The notes under the pieces: generated by a model
Database searches by the model: none
What the model was told of the DNA's origin: nothing
What the model saw: only the letters and a program-made list of their open reading frames with translations
NCBI GenBank assembly: GCA_037127255.1
Contig: JBANSL010000013.1
Coordinates: 78,673,688 to 78,737,687 of the forward strand
DNA length: 64,000 nucleotides
DNA from: Persicaria tinctoria
Taxonomy: Eukaryota; Streptophyta; Magnoliopsida; Caryophyllales; Polygonaceae
Direction of reading: 5' to 3'
In this document: in pieces, positions 45,948-55,825 of the stretch
Numbering within the stretch: position 1 is the first letter of the stretch
Layout: the number at the start of each line of letters is the position of its first letter
Made by a program: the position numbers and the translations under genes

Positions 45948-47479
45948 CAACTATCAACTCCCATCGGATTCTGACGAGTTTCTGTGTCAGTTTTTCTTCC
46001 CCCACCGGATCAAATGTGGGGTGTGCGGAAAAGGGGGAAAATTCAGATCAGAGGCGAGAAAGCGAATTAAAAAAAACCCCTTTCGAAAGAAAAAAAAATC
46101 GGATTTTTAGGGTTCTTGTATGTTCCGATGATTGCTCTGTGAAATTATCCGGGATCTTCGATTTGTGCGGGGGAGAGTAAAAACGTATTTGGGGGAAATT
46201 GAAAATGCAACAGAGATAGCAAATTGCCCGAATTTGTTGCGAGGGAGAGAGAGTGGGGTCCGAAATTGGGGCTCATCTTTTTTACTTTTGTTTGCTGGTG
46301 AGATGAATGATCTCTGATCTGCAAGAGAGAGAGAGAGAGAGAGAGTAGTTGTCGAAGGATGGAGAGAGCGAGGAGGACGATGGAATTTTTGAAAATTATA
46401 CCCGTTACACGCTTACCTGTTACCCGTTCGTTACTGTACCGACCCGTTTATGTTTCCGTTATTTACCGTTTACCTTTCCCGGGAGTTATTTGAAGATTTG
46501 GACTTTGGAGGGGAATGAGATTATTTGAGTTGATAAATATATATTGATTTTTTAGCAATAAATAACTATTGATTGAGTTTAGAAGATTTTAATTATTTTT
46601 ATGTAAATTTTTATTTTTTTGATCAGATATTGAGTTTAGAAGTTTTTAATTATTTTTATGTAAATTTGAATTTTTTTTATCAGATAAGAATTCGAATTCA
46701 GACATATGTGAAACTCGATGATCGGCAAACTGGCAGATGGAAGAACCGTCTAAATTTTATGTGAATTTAATGGTTGGTATAAATATCTATTTAGCTGTTT
46801 ATGTAGGTTTTATATTTTGGCACCCTACTCTTTCACTTGCTTAAAATGTACTCCAACATTTTTATTTTAGTTCGAGCAAAAAAGCATTGTTATTTTAGGT
46901 TATACTCCAACATTTAAAGTTGTATGTATGCATTAATAAAGCTTACATTTAATGAACTAATATCACATTAATTTTATTAGAGTTTATTTTTATCAATAAT
47001 TGAGATGAAATGAGTAGAAAAATATATGCTCTGCAGCTCTGTTATGGAAAAATATCACTCACTATTTTAAAACGTTTTTTAGAATGATAAAAATTATATA
47101 TTATATCAATTTTTTTATTAATTTTTTAATAGTTTCATACTTATTAGTAATAAGTATGAAATCATAAAAAATAATAAAAAGTTGATATTTTATATAGTTT
47201 TTAATTCCTTAAAAAGTATGCATGAAAAGTAAATTAATATTGTATATTTTTTAAGAACAAATATAACATTATTCAATTTTGTAAAAAAAATAACTAAAGA
47301 AATATGTGAGTTTTTTTTTTGTATTTATAAAAGAAGCTTTTATCCATAAATGTGAATGAGTAAGTAGTAGAACAACTAATATTGTTCTTTTTTTTTTTTG
47401 TTCTAAAAAAAAAAGAACAATATTAGTTTTTTTTTCCCATAATAATTAGTGAAGAATCATGAGATTTTTTAAGGAAAAT
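45948..47479. other. Upstream region of the CDK-like gene
   Basis: Holds the promoter and 5' UTR of the CDK-like gene near 45950-46350, then AT-rich DNA. Around 47060-47250 is a palindrome-centred stretch (CATACTTATTAGTAATAAGTATG) resembling the cores of the MITEs at 49721 and 59390. At about 47370-47435 a long A/T hairpin with arms ACTAATATTGTTCTTTTTTT and its complement is visible. Confidence 0.5.
46326..46347. repeat. (GA)n microsatellite
   Basis: About 11 GA units, upstream of the CDK-like gene. Confidence 0.9.
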
Positions 47480-49583
47480 TAGGGTTGTGAATGATTCGGC
47501 CCAAACCGAAATTTTGGACCGAACCCAACCGAACCGAAGTTTTTCGGTTCGAGAATTTTCAATTTCCGGTTTAGGTTCGGTTTGTGTTCGGTCGGTTTAG
47601 GTTTGGTTTGTGTTAAACCGATTTTTTTAATATTAAACTGTAAACTTATAATTTTATTAATTTATACAACTTATAAATTTATAATCGATTAATTGTTATA
47701 AAAATTATTGTTTTTTTAATGTTTTAATTTTTATAAGTTGATTCACTTTTATGTCTACAGCTTCAAGCCTTCAGTTCCTTTAGTCCTTCATTTTCTGAAA
47801 AAATCCCAAATTTAAACCTTAGGCGACCTGCGACCTTGCTCACTGCTCAGTTGCTCGCCTCCCCTCCGGTGGTCCGGTGACCTTGCTTGCCTCCCCTCCG
47901 ACAGTCCGGCGTGGCTAAGGTGGCTCGTACCTCTCTAGTCTCCAGTCATTATCTCTATCTCTCTCGGCTTGACCCAGTTCTCACTTCTCCACGGTAAGAT
48001 ATGGCTTTGGCTTGCTTGAATGTTGAATCTATTTTTGAACTTCCCCAAAGACAAAAATGGCATCTACTCACCTTGTATTGGAATTTGTTTTTGATCGAAC
48101 CTCTCTAGTCTCGACATCTCCAGTTCTCGGCATCAGCTCTCCAATCTATTTTTGAACCTCTCTAGTCTGGACAACCGGCATCTCCAGTTCTCGGCAATCG
48201 ACATCGGCATCTTCAATCTGTTTTTGGATTCATTGTGGTTAATTATTGGTTTTGTTATTATGTAACTGTGGATTCGGTTCAATTAAGTTTAAACCGAACC
48301 GAACACAAACCAACCGGCAAATAACTGAACCGAACCTAATACTTTCGGTTCGGAATTTTGAGATTTTCGGTTTCGGTTCGATTTGGCCCGGTTCGGTTCG
48401 GTTTTAGACCGATGCACAACCATAAGGAAAATTCCTTCCGGTGCCCATATGTTTAAAGCAATTTCGGTTGGTGTCCCAATGTTTTTTTCTTCTTCCGAAT
48501 GATGCCCCTTAACTTTTGTAAAATTCCACTCCGTCCCTTAAATCCAATTCAAATGTAACTCCGTTAATATGAAACCCCATTCGTTTTCAAAACCAGAGAT
48601 CGAGAACCCCACATTCTTCCCCTTTGCGACACATAAACTCCCACCGGAGTTGAATCCATGGGCGCCGATGGGGGTGCTGTTGAAATGGTGGAGAGAGAGG
48701 GGGTGGAGTCCCGAATTGAAAGAGGAAGAAGGAGGATGAGGGGTTGGTCGGAAGGAGTGCTTCAATAGCCCCACACTTTGGACTCTGATTGAGGCTTCTC
48801 CTCATCTGCAACTGTCATCTTCGATTATGGGTTATGCAATTAGTATATGAACACGCGCAAGGAATTCAAAGATGGATAGTCATGATTTAGGTCAGTGGAG
48901 GAAGGGAGTGGTTCTATCTTTCAGAAGCGAAAAATCAAAAGATTGAACTCAAACCTTTATAGGAAGCACAATTCTGGATTCAATCAGCACAGAAGAGCCA
49001 GCCCTGACTCTAACCTAGAGGTTGAAGGTGGTACTGGCAGAGCATAAGAAATCGGGATGATCGACGTGATCGAGAATTGTTTTATCTGCTTCCTCTTCGC
49101 TGTTACAAGTCGTTTCCTTGACACAACGCCGTCGGATCCATGATCAGAGAGGGCGACGACCGGAATGCGACCTTGGGCTCGCTCTCTGGATGTAGACGAC
49201 AATGTCTTCCTTTGTCACCTTCAGCAACGCCGCCGCCGACGAGGACAGACCCTCCGATCTCCCCTTCGATGCCGACTCCTACTCCGCCGATCACGTCGAT
49301 TCTCCTCCTCTGACGATCACGTCGATTCTCCTCCTCCATCACCGAGTTCCCCTCCTCCAAGCTACGGTAGTGGCAGATTTCCAGACGAGGTCGCTTTTGA
49401 GGATGCCTCTTGTTTTCAATTATTTATTTATTTATCAAAAATAGAATTAGAGTTGAATTATAGTTAGGGCACGGGGTGGAAGTTTTCAAAAGTTAAAGGG
49501 ACACCATCCTGAGAAAAAAAAAACCTTGGGACACCAACCGAAATTGATTTAAATACTGGGACACCAAATGAAATTTTCCCCTT
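47468..49583. mobile_element. Long-TIR (MULE-like) element interrupted by the hAT
   Basis: Once the hAT is removed, the sequence beginning AAGGAAAATTCCTTCCGG is an inverted copy of the segment ending at about 49580, over roughly 115 bp. Shared words are CAATTTCGGTTGGTGTCCCA and TTAACTTTTG. The interior (about 48540-49440) is GC-richer and holds CT/CGC-rich coding-like sequence on both strands, which may be captured host sequence. A target duplication could not be fixed because the flanks are A/T runs. Confidence 0.75.
47472..48432. mobile_element. hAT element, CGGTTC-rich, with 8-bp target duplication
   Basis: The element spans 47480-48424. It starts TAGGGTTGTG and ends CACAACCATA (10-bp TIR, one mismatch), with AGGAAAAT as a perfect 8-bp duplicate on each side (47472-47479, 48425-48432). 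Sub-terminal regions are packed with CGGTTCGG and CCGAACC words in both orientations. No transposase frame. It sits inside the left inverted repeat of the element below. Confidence 0.9.
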
Positions 49584-49718
49584 TTTACAATAAATAAATG
49601 AACTGGTATGAGTAGAAGAAATATTATTAATTTTTTTAAAAAATAATATGTAAATACATATAAGATATCTTGATTTTTTTTTGAAAAAATAACTCTTTTT
49701 CGATTCATACAAAATTTA

Positions 49719-49958
49719 TACTTCCTCTGTTAATTAAAACTTGTTGCTTACTATTTATGCACGTGTTTTTAGAATGATAAAAACTATATAAAATATTAAT
49801 ATTTTTTTACATTTTGTTTTTATAAATCATACTTAATCGTAATAAGTATGAAATTATTTTAAAAAACTATTTAAAAAGTTAATATTTGATATAGCTTTTG
49901 ACCCCTAAAAAAACTGCGTGAATAGTAAAATATCAAATTTTAATTAACGGATGAAATA
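49719..49958. mobile_element. Stowaway-like MITE
   Basis: The element spans 49721-49956. It starts CTTCCTCTGTTAATTAAAA and ends TTTTAATTAACGGATGAAA, with TA on each side. The core holds CATACTTAATCGTAATAAGTATG, an internal palindrome shared with other copies nearby. Confidence 0.85.
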
Positions 49959-50347
49959 TTATTTTTTTGATCTTAGTCCAGTTCTTTTATAACTTTTCAA
50001 ACAATATCTTTCCATTTATCAATTTCAATCCGTATATACGAACCCAATACTTGGACCGGGTGGTCCGGGTCTATACTAATCAGTGATTGAGGTATCAATT
50101 ATCAAAGGATAAATGGTTGCTCCGTTGCTGCAACAAAGGAGTGACATACAATGAGCGTTTATCGTTAATCCTCAGCCACCCTTTCCCTCCAAATCTCTCA
50201 CTATAGTGACTATATCCATTTCGATCCTGAATCCTGATGATGATACTTCAATCATCCTCCCCAAACCCCCAATTTCTCCACCCAAAGCAGCAATCTTTAT
50301 CTTCACAGACAACACCCTCGCCACTACTTCCTTAAGCCCCGCCTCTA

Positions 50348-51946
50348 ATGGCTGTTTCAGCCCCACTTCGAGCGCCTTCATGGGTCTCCCCTCGCCGGCG
50401 CTTAGAGGAGAAGCTTTCCGACCTCCACAGGTGCACCAACCTCAGCTACGCCCTCCAAATCAACGCCCAGGTCTTCAAATTCGGCCTTCAAGGTGACCTA
50501 TTCGTCGTCCCCAAGCTCATCTCTGCTTTCTCCCTCTGTCGAGAAATTGGTTTCGCTGTTAGGGTTTTCAACCAGGTTGAGCGCCCCAATGTGAATTTGT
50601 ACAACGCGCTTATCAGAGCCCATTCCCAGAGCTCTAATCCGTCTCAGGCGTTCTCTGTTTTCTTCGATATGCAGAGGGCTGGGGCTTGCCCTGATAACTT
50701 CACGTTTCCGGTCCTTTTAAAAGCTTGCGTTAATGGTAGGGGTTCGGTTAAGGTGGTGGAGATGATTCATTCCCAAATTGAGAAGCTAGGGTTTCGTGCT
50801 GATATATTTGTGCCCAATTCGTTGATTGATAGCTATTGTAGGTTTGGTTCTGTTGGGGTTAGTTGTGCTAAGCGGCTGTTTGATGCAATGGCGGAGAGAG
50901 ATGTTGTTTCCTGGAACTCGATGATGTCAGGTTTGATTAGGGTGGATCAGTTGAGAGAAGCCCGCAAGCTGTTCGATGAAATGCCTGAGAGAGATATTGT
51001 GAGCTGGAACACTATTTTAGACGGGCACGCCAAAGAGGGTGATATGACTGGTGCATTTGAGTTGTTTGAGACGATGCCTGAGAGGAATGTGGTGTCATGG
51101 TCGACAATGGTTTCGGGCTACTGTAAAGCGGGAGACATGGAGATGGCTAGGGTCTTGTTTGACAAGATGCCATTCAAGAACTTGGTTCCTTGGACGATAA
51201 TCATATCCGGGTATGCTGAAAAGGGACTTGTGAAGGAGGCTTTGAGCTTGTACAATGAGTTGCAAAAGTCTGGTTTAAGGTTGGATGATGTTAGTTATGT
51301 AAGTATCTTATCTGCTTGTGCAGAGTCCGGGTTTCTAGGGTTAGGTACAGTTATACATAAGTCCATCAAGGCTGTGCGGTTTAAATCCAGCATTGCGGTG
51401 TGTAATGCGTTAATGGATATGTATATGAAATGCGGTGCTGTGAATAACGCTATGGATATCTTTGAAGGGATGTCAAGGAGAGATTTGGTATCATGGAATG
51501 TCGTTATCCAAGGGTTAGGGATGCATGGACATGGAGAGAAAGCACTGGAAGTTTTCGCTAGAATGAACGAAGAAAGAATTCAACCAGATGAGGTAACTTT
51601 CATCGGTTTGCTCTGTGCATGTACACACATGGGCTATGTTGACGATGGCCTTTTGTATTTCAATATGATGAAAAAGGAATACGGCATCATCCCTCAAGTT
51701 GAGCACTATGGGTGTTTGGTTGACCTTATGGGACGCGGAGGTCGTCTCAAGGAAGCAATGGAAGTTGTTCGCACCATGCCCATGGAACCAAATGTTGTGA
51801 TATGGGGCACACTGTTAGGAGCATGTCGGATGCACAATGCTGTGGAGCTTGCAGCAGAAGTGCTTGATTGTGTGATTAATCTAGAGCCAACAAATGCCGG
51901 AAACTTGTCCATGCTGTCTAATGTATGTGCAGTTGTAGGAGATTGA
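50348..51946 (+). CDS. E-type PPR protein, At3g29230-like, truncated by TGA
   Basis: An intronless frame of 532 codons. It closely follows Arabidopsis At3g29230: ALQINAQVFKFGLQGDL, PKLISAFSLCREI, DNFTFPVLLKAC, ERDVVSWNSMMSGLI, ERNVVSWSTMVSGYCKAGDM, PQVEHYGCLVDLMGRGGRL and MPMEPNVVIWGTLLGACRMH. These are PLS-class PPR repeats followed by the start of the E motif. It stops at TGA (51944) after AVVGD, exactly where the family has a conserved Trp (DW). The downstream frame remains fully open and homologous for 68 more codons (next entry). A TGG-to-TGA change is therefore the simplest explanation. Upstream repeats are intact. PPR proteins of this class bind organellar RNA and the E region recruits the editing machinery, so loss of the tail may weaken editing. 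Confidence 0.92.
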   Translation: MAVSAPLRAPSWVSPRRRLEEKLSDLHRCTNLSYALQINAQVFKFGLQGDLFVVPKLISAFSLCREIGFAVRVFNQVERPNVNLYNALIRAHSQSSNPSQAFSVFFDMQRAGACPDNFTFPVLLKACVNGRGSVKVVEMIHSQIEKLGFRADIFVPNSLIDSYCRFGSVGVSCAKRLFDAMAERDVVSWNSMMSGLIRVDQLREARKLFDEMPERDIVSWNTILDGHAKEGDMTGAFELFETMPERNVVSWSTMVSGYCKAGDMEMARVLFDKMPFKNLVPWTIIISGYAEKGLVKEALSLYNELQKSGLRLDDVSYVSILSACAESGFLGLGTVIHKSIKAVRFKSSIAVCNALMDMYMKCGAVNNAMDIFEGMSRRDLVSWNVVIQGLGMHGHGEKALEVFARMNEERIQPDEVTFIGLLCACTHMGYVDDGLLYFNMMKKEYGIIPQVEHYGCLVDLMGRGGRLKEAMEVVRTMPMEPNVVIWGTLLGACRMHNAVELAAEVLDCVINLEPTNAGNLSMLSNVCAVVGD

Positions 51947-52153
51947 CACGGTGCTGCAGAGGCGAGGCAAAGAATGAAAAATATTGGATCCCCAAAACCA
52001 TCCGGAGCTAGTTCAATTGAGGTGGATCACGAAGTTCATGAATTCACGGTCTTTGATCATTCACACCCTAAATCAGCAGGAATTTATGAGATGACTGATA
52101 TGTTGCGAATACACCTGAAGCGACACTCTCATGTTGAAGCATTGGTATCTTAG
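51947..52153 (+). pseudogene. Stranded C-terminal E+ tail of the PPR gene
   Basis: In the same frame as the PPR gene, from just after the TGA to the TAG at 52151. It encodes HGAAEARQRMKNIGSPKPS, GASSIEVDHEVHEFTVFDHS and HPKSAGIYEM, matching the Arabidopsis tail (KPSGASSVELEDGIHEFTVF, HPKSDQIYQML). No frameshift, so 601 codons would be read if the TGA were a sense codon. Confidence 0.9.
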
Positions 52154-52466
52154 TAAGTAGCAAGGGTTAAAATGAGGTTGAAACCGTTGAGGGCACGCAC
52201 GGCGAGTGTAGAAATGATCTTGAGGGAGCCACAGTTTGGAGCCCATGAGCTGCAAATTATAAGGCAAAGCCATGAAGGATAGACATATTGATCCTGCTTT
52301 GCTCTTCATTGGATTGGATTGGATTATACAGACTCGCGCACATATGAGTCTCTTGTAATTACATCTCCATCCATGTCAGTTGATTTGATTCTATTTGTGA
52401 TTATTTTGGAACATGTTAACGCACTCAAGTCTGATACTTACTAGTTAGCTTATACTGCATCTGTCT

Positions 52467-53598
52467 CCATCAAAAGGGTAATATGCAGAAAACCACCCCT
52501 TAAATGCACTATATTGCAATAAACCACCCCTTATATTCAAAATTGTGGCAAACCACCCTTTAAATGGACTCCGTTAGCAATTGGCCACCCGTTTCCCTTT
52601 TTCCATCCAACTTCTGTTAAATAAGTGTAATTACCATTATACCCCTAATGTTTTACTTATATTACATGCTACTCAAACCAAATAACCCCCTAATTGGGGG
52701 AAAAAGAGGATAGAAAATAGGTTACGATCTATTGCTAATTTGATACGAGAGTTTGAGAAGAAGAGGGACAAAGCTTTACTTTTCTGTAGGGTTCGAGATC
52801 TTCGATTGTGGGAAAGCAAAGCTGGAAATCAATGTCGAATTGAGAAGTGGATATCAAGGGTGGGTACGTCGAAAGATAAAGAACAAAACTCAACTTTTAT
52901 GGCAAATTGATGAGTAGATATCCAACAGGGAACGAGCATTTGAGATTCAGAGGCCAAAGAAGAGGACACCGGTTAGAGTTTTTGAATCGGCCGAGAGACT
53001 GAGTTCAAAGAAGACAACGCATGTTAGGGTTTTGCTGGGATTAGGAGGTCAAAGAAGATGGCACCGGTTAGAGTTTCTAAATCTCTGTAAATTGGTTTAT
53101 GAATCTCCAATCTACCTATCTTTCATCTGGAAATGGGTTTCTATTTTATAGATTTAGGCTTTACAATTTTCAATTTTAACAGTAGATTGGGTGTGTGAAA
53201 TTTGACTTGTTACTATGCCTAATAATTTCAAGCATTTAAGAATGCCCAGTTTGATGCTTATGTGCAGACAATCTGGATCAAAAAGCTCAACTATGCTTTT
53301 CCATTGAAATGTTTTTAGCTTGTGAAATGATACAGTGTACTGTATCTTCATCTTGTTTCTTTCCAACGTTGGGGTGCCAATTTCAGTTTTGGATGGCATG
53401 TAATAAAAGTAAATTAGTAAGGGTATAAAGGTAATTACATTTATTTAACAGAAGTTACACGAAAAAAGGAGAACGGGTGGTCAAATGTTAACGGAGTGCG
53501 TTTAATGGGTGGTTTGCCACAATTATGAATATAAGGGGTGGTTTATTGCAATGTAGTGTATTTAAGGGGTGATTTTCTGCTATTTACCCCCATAAAAA
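52467..53598. mobile_element. MULE-like element with 9-bp target duplication
   Basis: The element spans 52476-53589. It starts GGGTAATATGCAGAAAACCA and ends in the near-complement, with an inverted repeat of well over 100 bp (words CCACCCCTTA, ATTGCAATAAACCACC, GTTAACGGAGT). Flanking 9-mers CCATCAAAA (52467-52475) and CCATAAAAA (53590-53598) differ at one base, the Mutator-type duplication length. The interior has no transposase frame. Confidence 0.88.
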
Positions 53599-53709
53599 AT
53601 TACACTGCACTTGTAATCACATGTCTATGACAATTGCTTTCCTTCACCATGGCCTTCTCAAGGACTAAATTTCGATGAGTATATTCTCATTTAAAAGATT
53701 ACTAGCTTA

Positions 53710-55288
53710 ATTTTTTTTTTTTTGATTAAGAATTCGAGATCAGACCAGCCTGAATCTTGAGAGGCTGACAAAGTGGCATGCGAAAACCGCCTAAACATAC
53801 AACGAAAACAACAAACAACGCAATGAAACAAGCAAAAATAACTCTATAACACGAATGATATAAGAAGAGCTCCTCCCAACCATTGTTATTAGGATCCCGA
53901 TCCTACGATCCTAGGCGAGCTTCTGATCCTGATCGGGCATATATACTCGATAGTGCTAGGATCTGCCTACGATCGGTAGGATCTCTAGGATCGGTTAGGA
54001 TCGTAAGATCCACCGAAAATAGGGCGATCCTAACAATGTTAAAATTTTAGTTGTATGTATTATATTTTGTTGGACAGTGGACCGATTTTGTTAAAGTCAA
54101 GCCATGGGGTTTTTGTTTTGCAGCCCATCTCCACTCACAGACATCTGAATGGCTTCTTGCTCCATTCCACTCAGTAGAGTCGATGATTGAAACGTGAACC
54201 CTAATTCGAGTGGCGAGCAATCGACGGTCTGAGTGGTGAGCAGCAAGCGATTGGGCCAAGCGATTTCATGGAGTATTTGGTGGCGGACTGTGGTGACTTC
54301 GGCGAGCAGATCAGCAACAAATATTGAGGACGGGGGGCGAGTAGCAGTAGCACACCTATCAGACTCTCATCAGTTCAGCAATAGGCTGGGTGAGTTTTTA
54401 ATGTTTTCAGATTTTTCGGTCCGTTTTTATGGCGAAATGTGAGTCTCAATTTGATTCTAATCTCAAATTTTCAGTCCTTTTTAGTGCGAATTTGATTCTA
54501 GTCTCGAATTTTTAGTCCTTTTTAGTGCGTGTATTCATAGTGTTTTCCTTTACTTTTATTTAACTTAAGTTGTATAGTATTCATATTGTTTTCCTTATTT
54601 CAATTTATAGGTGATACTGGTGAATGCGAAACTCACGACTCAACCCATGGAAGTGGTATTGGTATGGCTACATTATCTTGCAATGAAGATGAAGATGTTG
54701 AGATAAATGATGATGATGATGTTGATGATTTCCTTGAGATGGATGTTCTTGAGAGAGATGTTGAAATTGTTGATGATGTGGTTAATTGCGATGATGACAT
54801 TTGAAACTAGAAATGACACTGGACATTTGGATGTGTGATTTATCTCTACTATGTTTGTCACATTTTAAGACATTATCCTTGTATGTTTATCGCCTTTTGA
54901 GACGCTATCTTTGACAAATTATGAATGTTAAGTGGCTATTATTGGACTATGTTAGTTATTTAGTTTATTTAATGGATGAAAAGATTAGTTTTGTTTTAAA
55001 ATGAAAGGTATTATTTGTTTGTTATGGCTATTATAAGACATTATCCTTATTTTATTTTCACTTTTTACTAGGATCTTACGATCATACGCCCTTGTCTCGA
55101 TCCCACACTATGATCTCGATCCTAAAAACTATGCTCGCAACAGTTGCGAATGACGACGATGAACGAAGTCAAGCACCGCCGAAAACACCAGCACCGTGGG
55201 CCAAAATGATACAAGCTTAATGTTCAAGCCCTGGCTTGACCCCATCCAAATTATTCCCAAAAGAAAAAAATAATAATCTGAAAGTGGG

Positions 55289-55290
<2 letters not shown>
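53710..55290 (-). mobile_element. LINE-like 3' end repeat, split by a hAT element
   Basis: A T-run at 53710-53724 (poly-A on the minus strand) is followed by AGACCAGCCTGAATCTTGAG and AGGCTGACAAAGTGGCATGC. The same sequence type recurs at 55385-55550 (GGACAGACCCGGACTTCGAG). It continues after the hAT element from 55142. Poly-A tail and repetition suggest a LINE/SINE 3' end. I cannot name the family. Confidence 0.5.
53873..55141. mobile_element. hAT-derived element, GGATC-rich, 8-bp duplication
   Basis: The element spans 53881-55133. It starts CATTGTTATTAGGATC and ends GATCCTAAAAACTATG (TIR with two mismatches). Flanks CTCCCAAC and CTCGCAAC differ at one base. Sub-terminal regions are full of GATCCTA/TAGGATC words. 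Internally an exon-like frame after an acceptor at 54610-54611 ends in an acidic run (DDDDVDDFLEMD, VVNCDDDI stop at 54804), resembling the acidic C-terminal end of hAT transposases, but the catalytic domain is missing. Confidence 0.82.

Positions 55291-55376
<86 letters not shown>
55290..55376. repeat. (TA)n microsatellite, about 43 units
   Basis: Uninterrupted TA run next to the second copy of the LINE-like sequence (55377-55560). It generates spurious Tyr-Ile frames on both strands. Confidence 0.95.
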
Positions 55377-55380
<4 letters not shown>

Positions 55381-55825
55381 ATAAGGAAATAATTCGAGGC
55401 CGGACAGACCCGGACTTCGAGAGGCCGACAAAGTCGGCAGACGGCAAACATACAACAACGAAATAGAAAATATACCATAACATACATCAAAAGAACACTC
55501 AAAGAAACCCGGAAAAAACCCTAGACCTAAGCAAACTAGCGGACACAGCATCGAGAGGAAGTAAGTGGGTTATATAAAAATAAAGTCGTTGGCCTTTGCA
55601 TATTGCATATACGACTTGTTATTTTTTTCTTTCTTTTGGGTAAATTAAAGTCTCCATCAGCTTACCTAGGCAAGGACGCAGTCTTGTAAAACTGGTCTTG
55701 CCAATGTCGATCCCAATTTCGTTTGAAATTAATCCTATCTCGATCGCATATATCACAAAAGATCAAACCCAATATATAGATTGCAACATAAATTTTATTC
55801 ACAAAATATAGGTTGTATTCCATCA

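Noticed and set aside
45454..46110. 218-codon plus-strand frame
   Set aside because: Antisense shadow of exon 1 of the CDK-like kinase, with no domain of its own.
49198..49360. Clathrin light chain-like N-terminus (MSSF... acidic)
   Set aside because: Only a short acidic, Ser-rich stretch is similar in character and the frame breaks soon after. Too weak to name.
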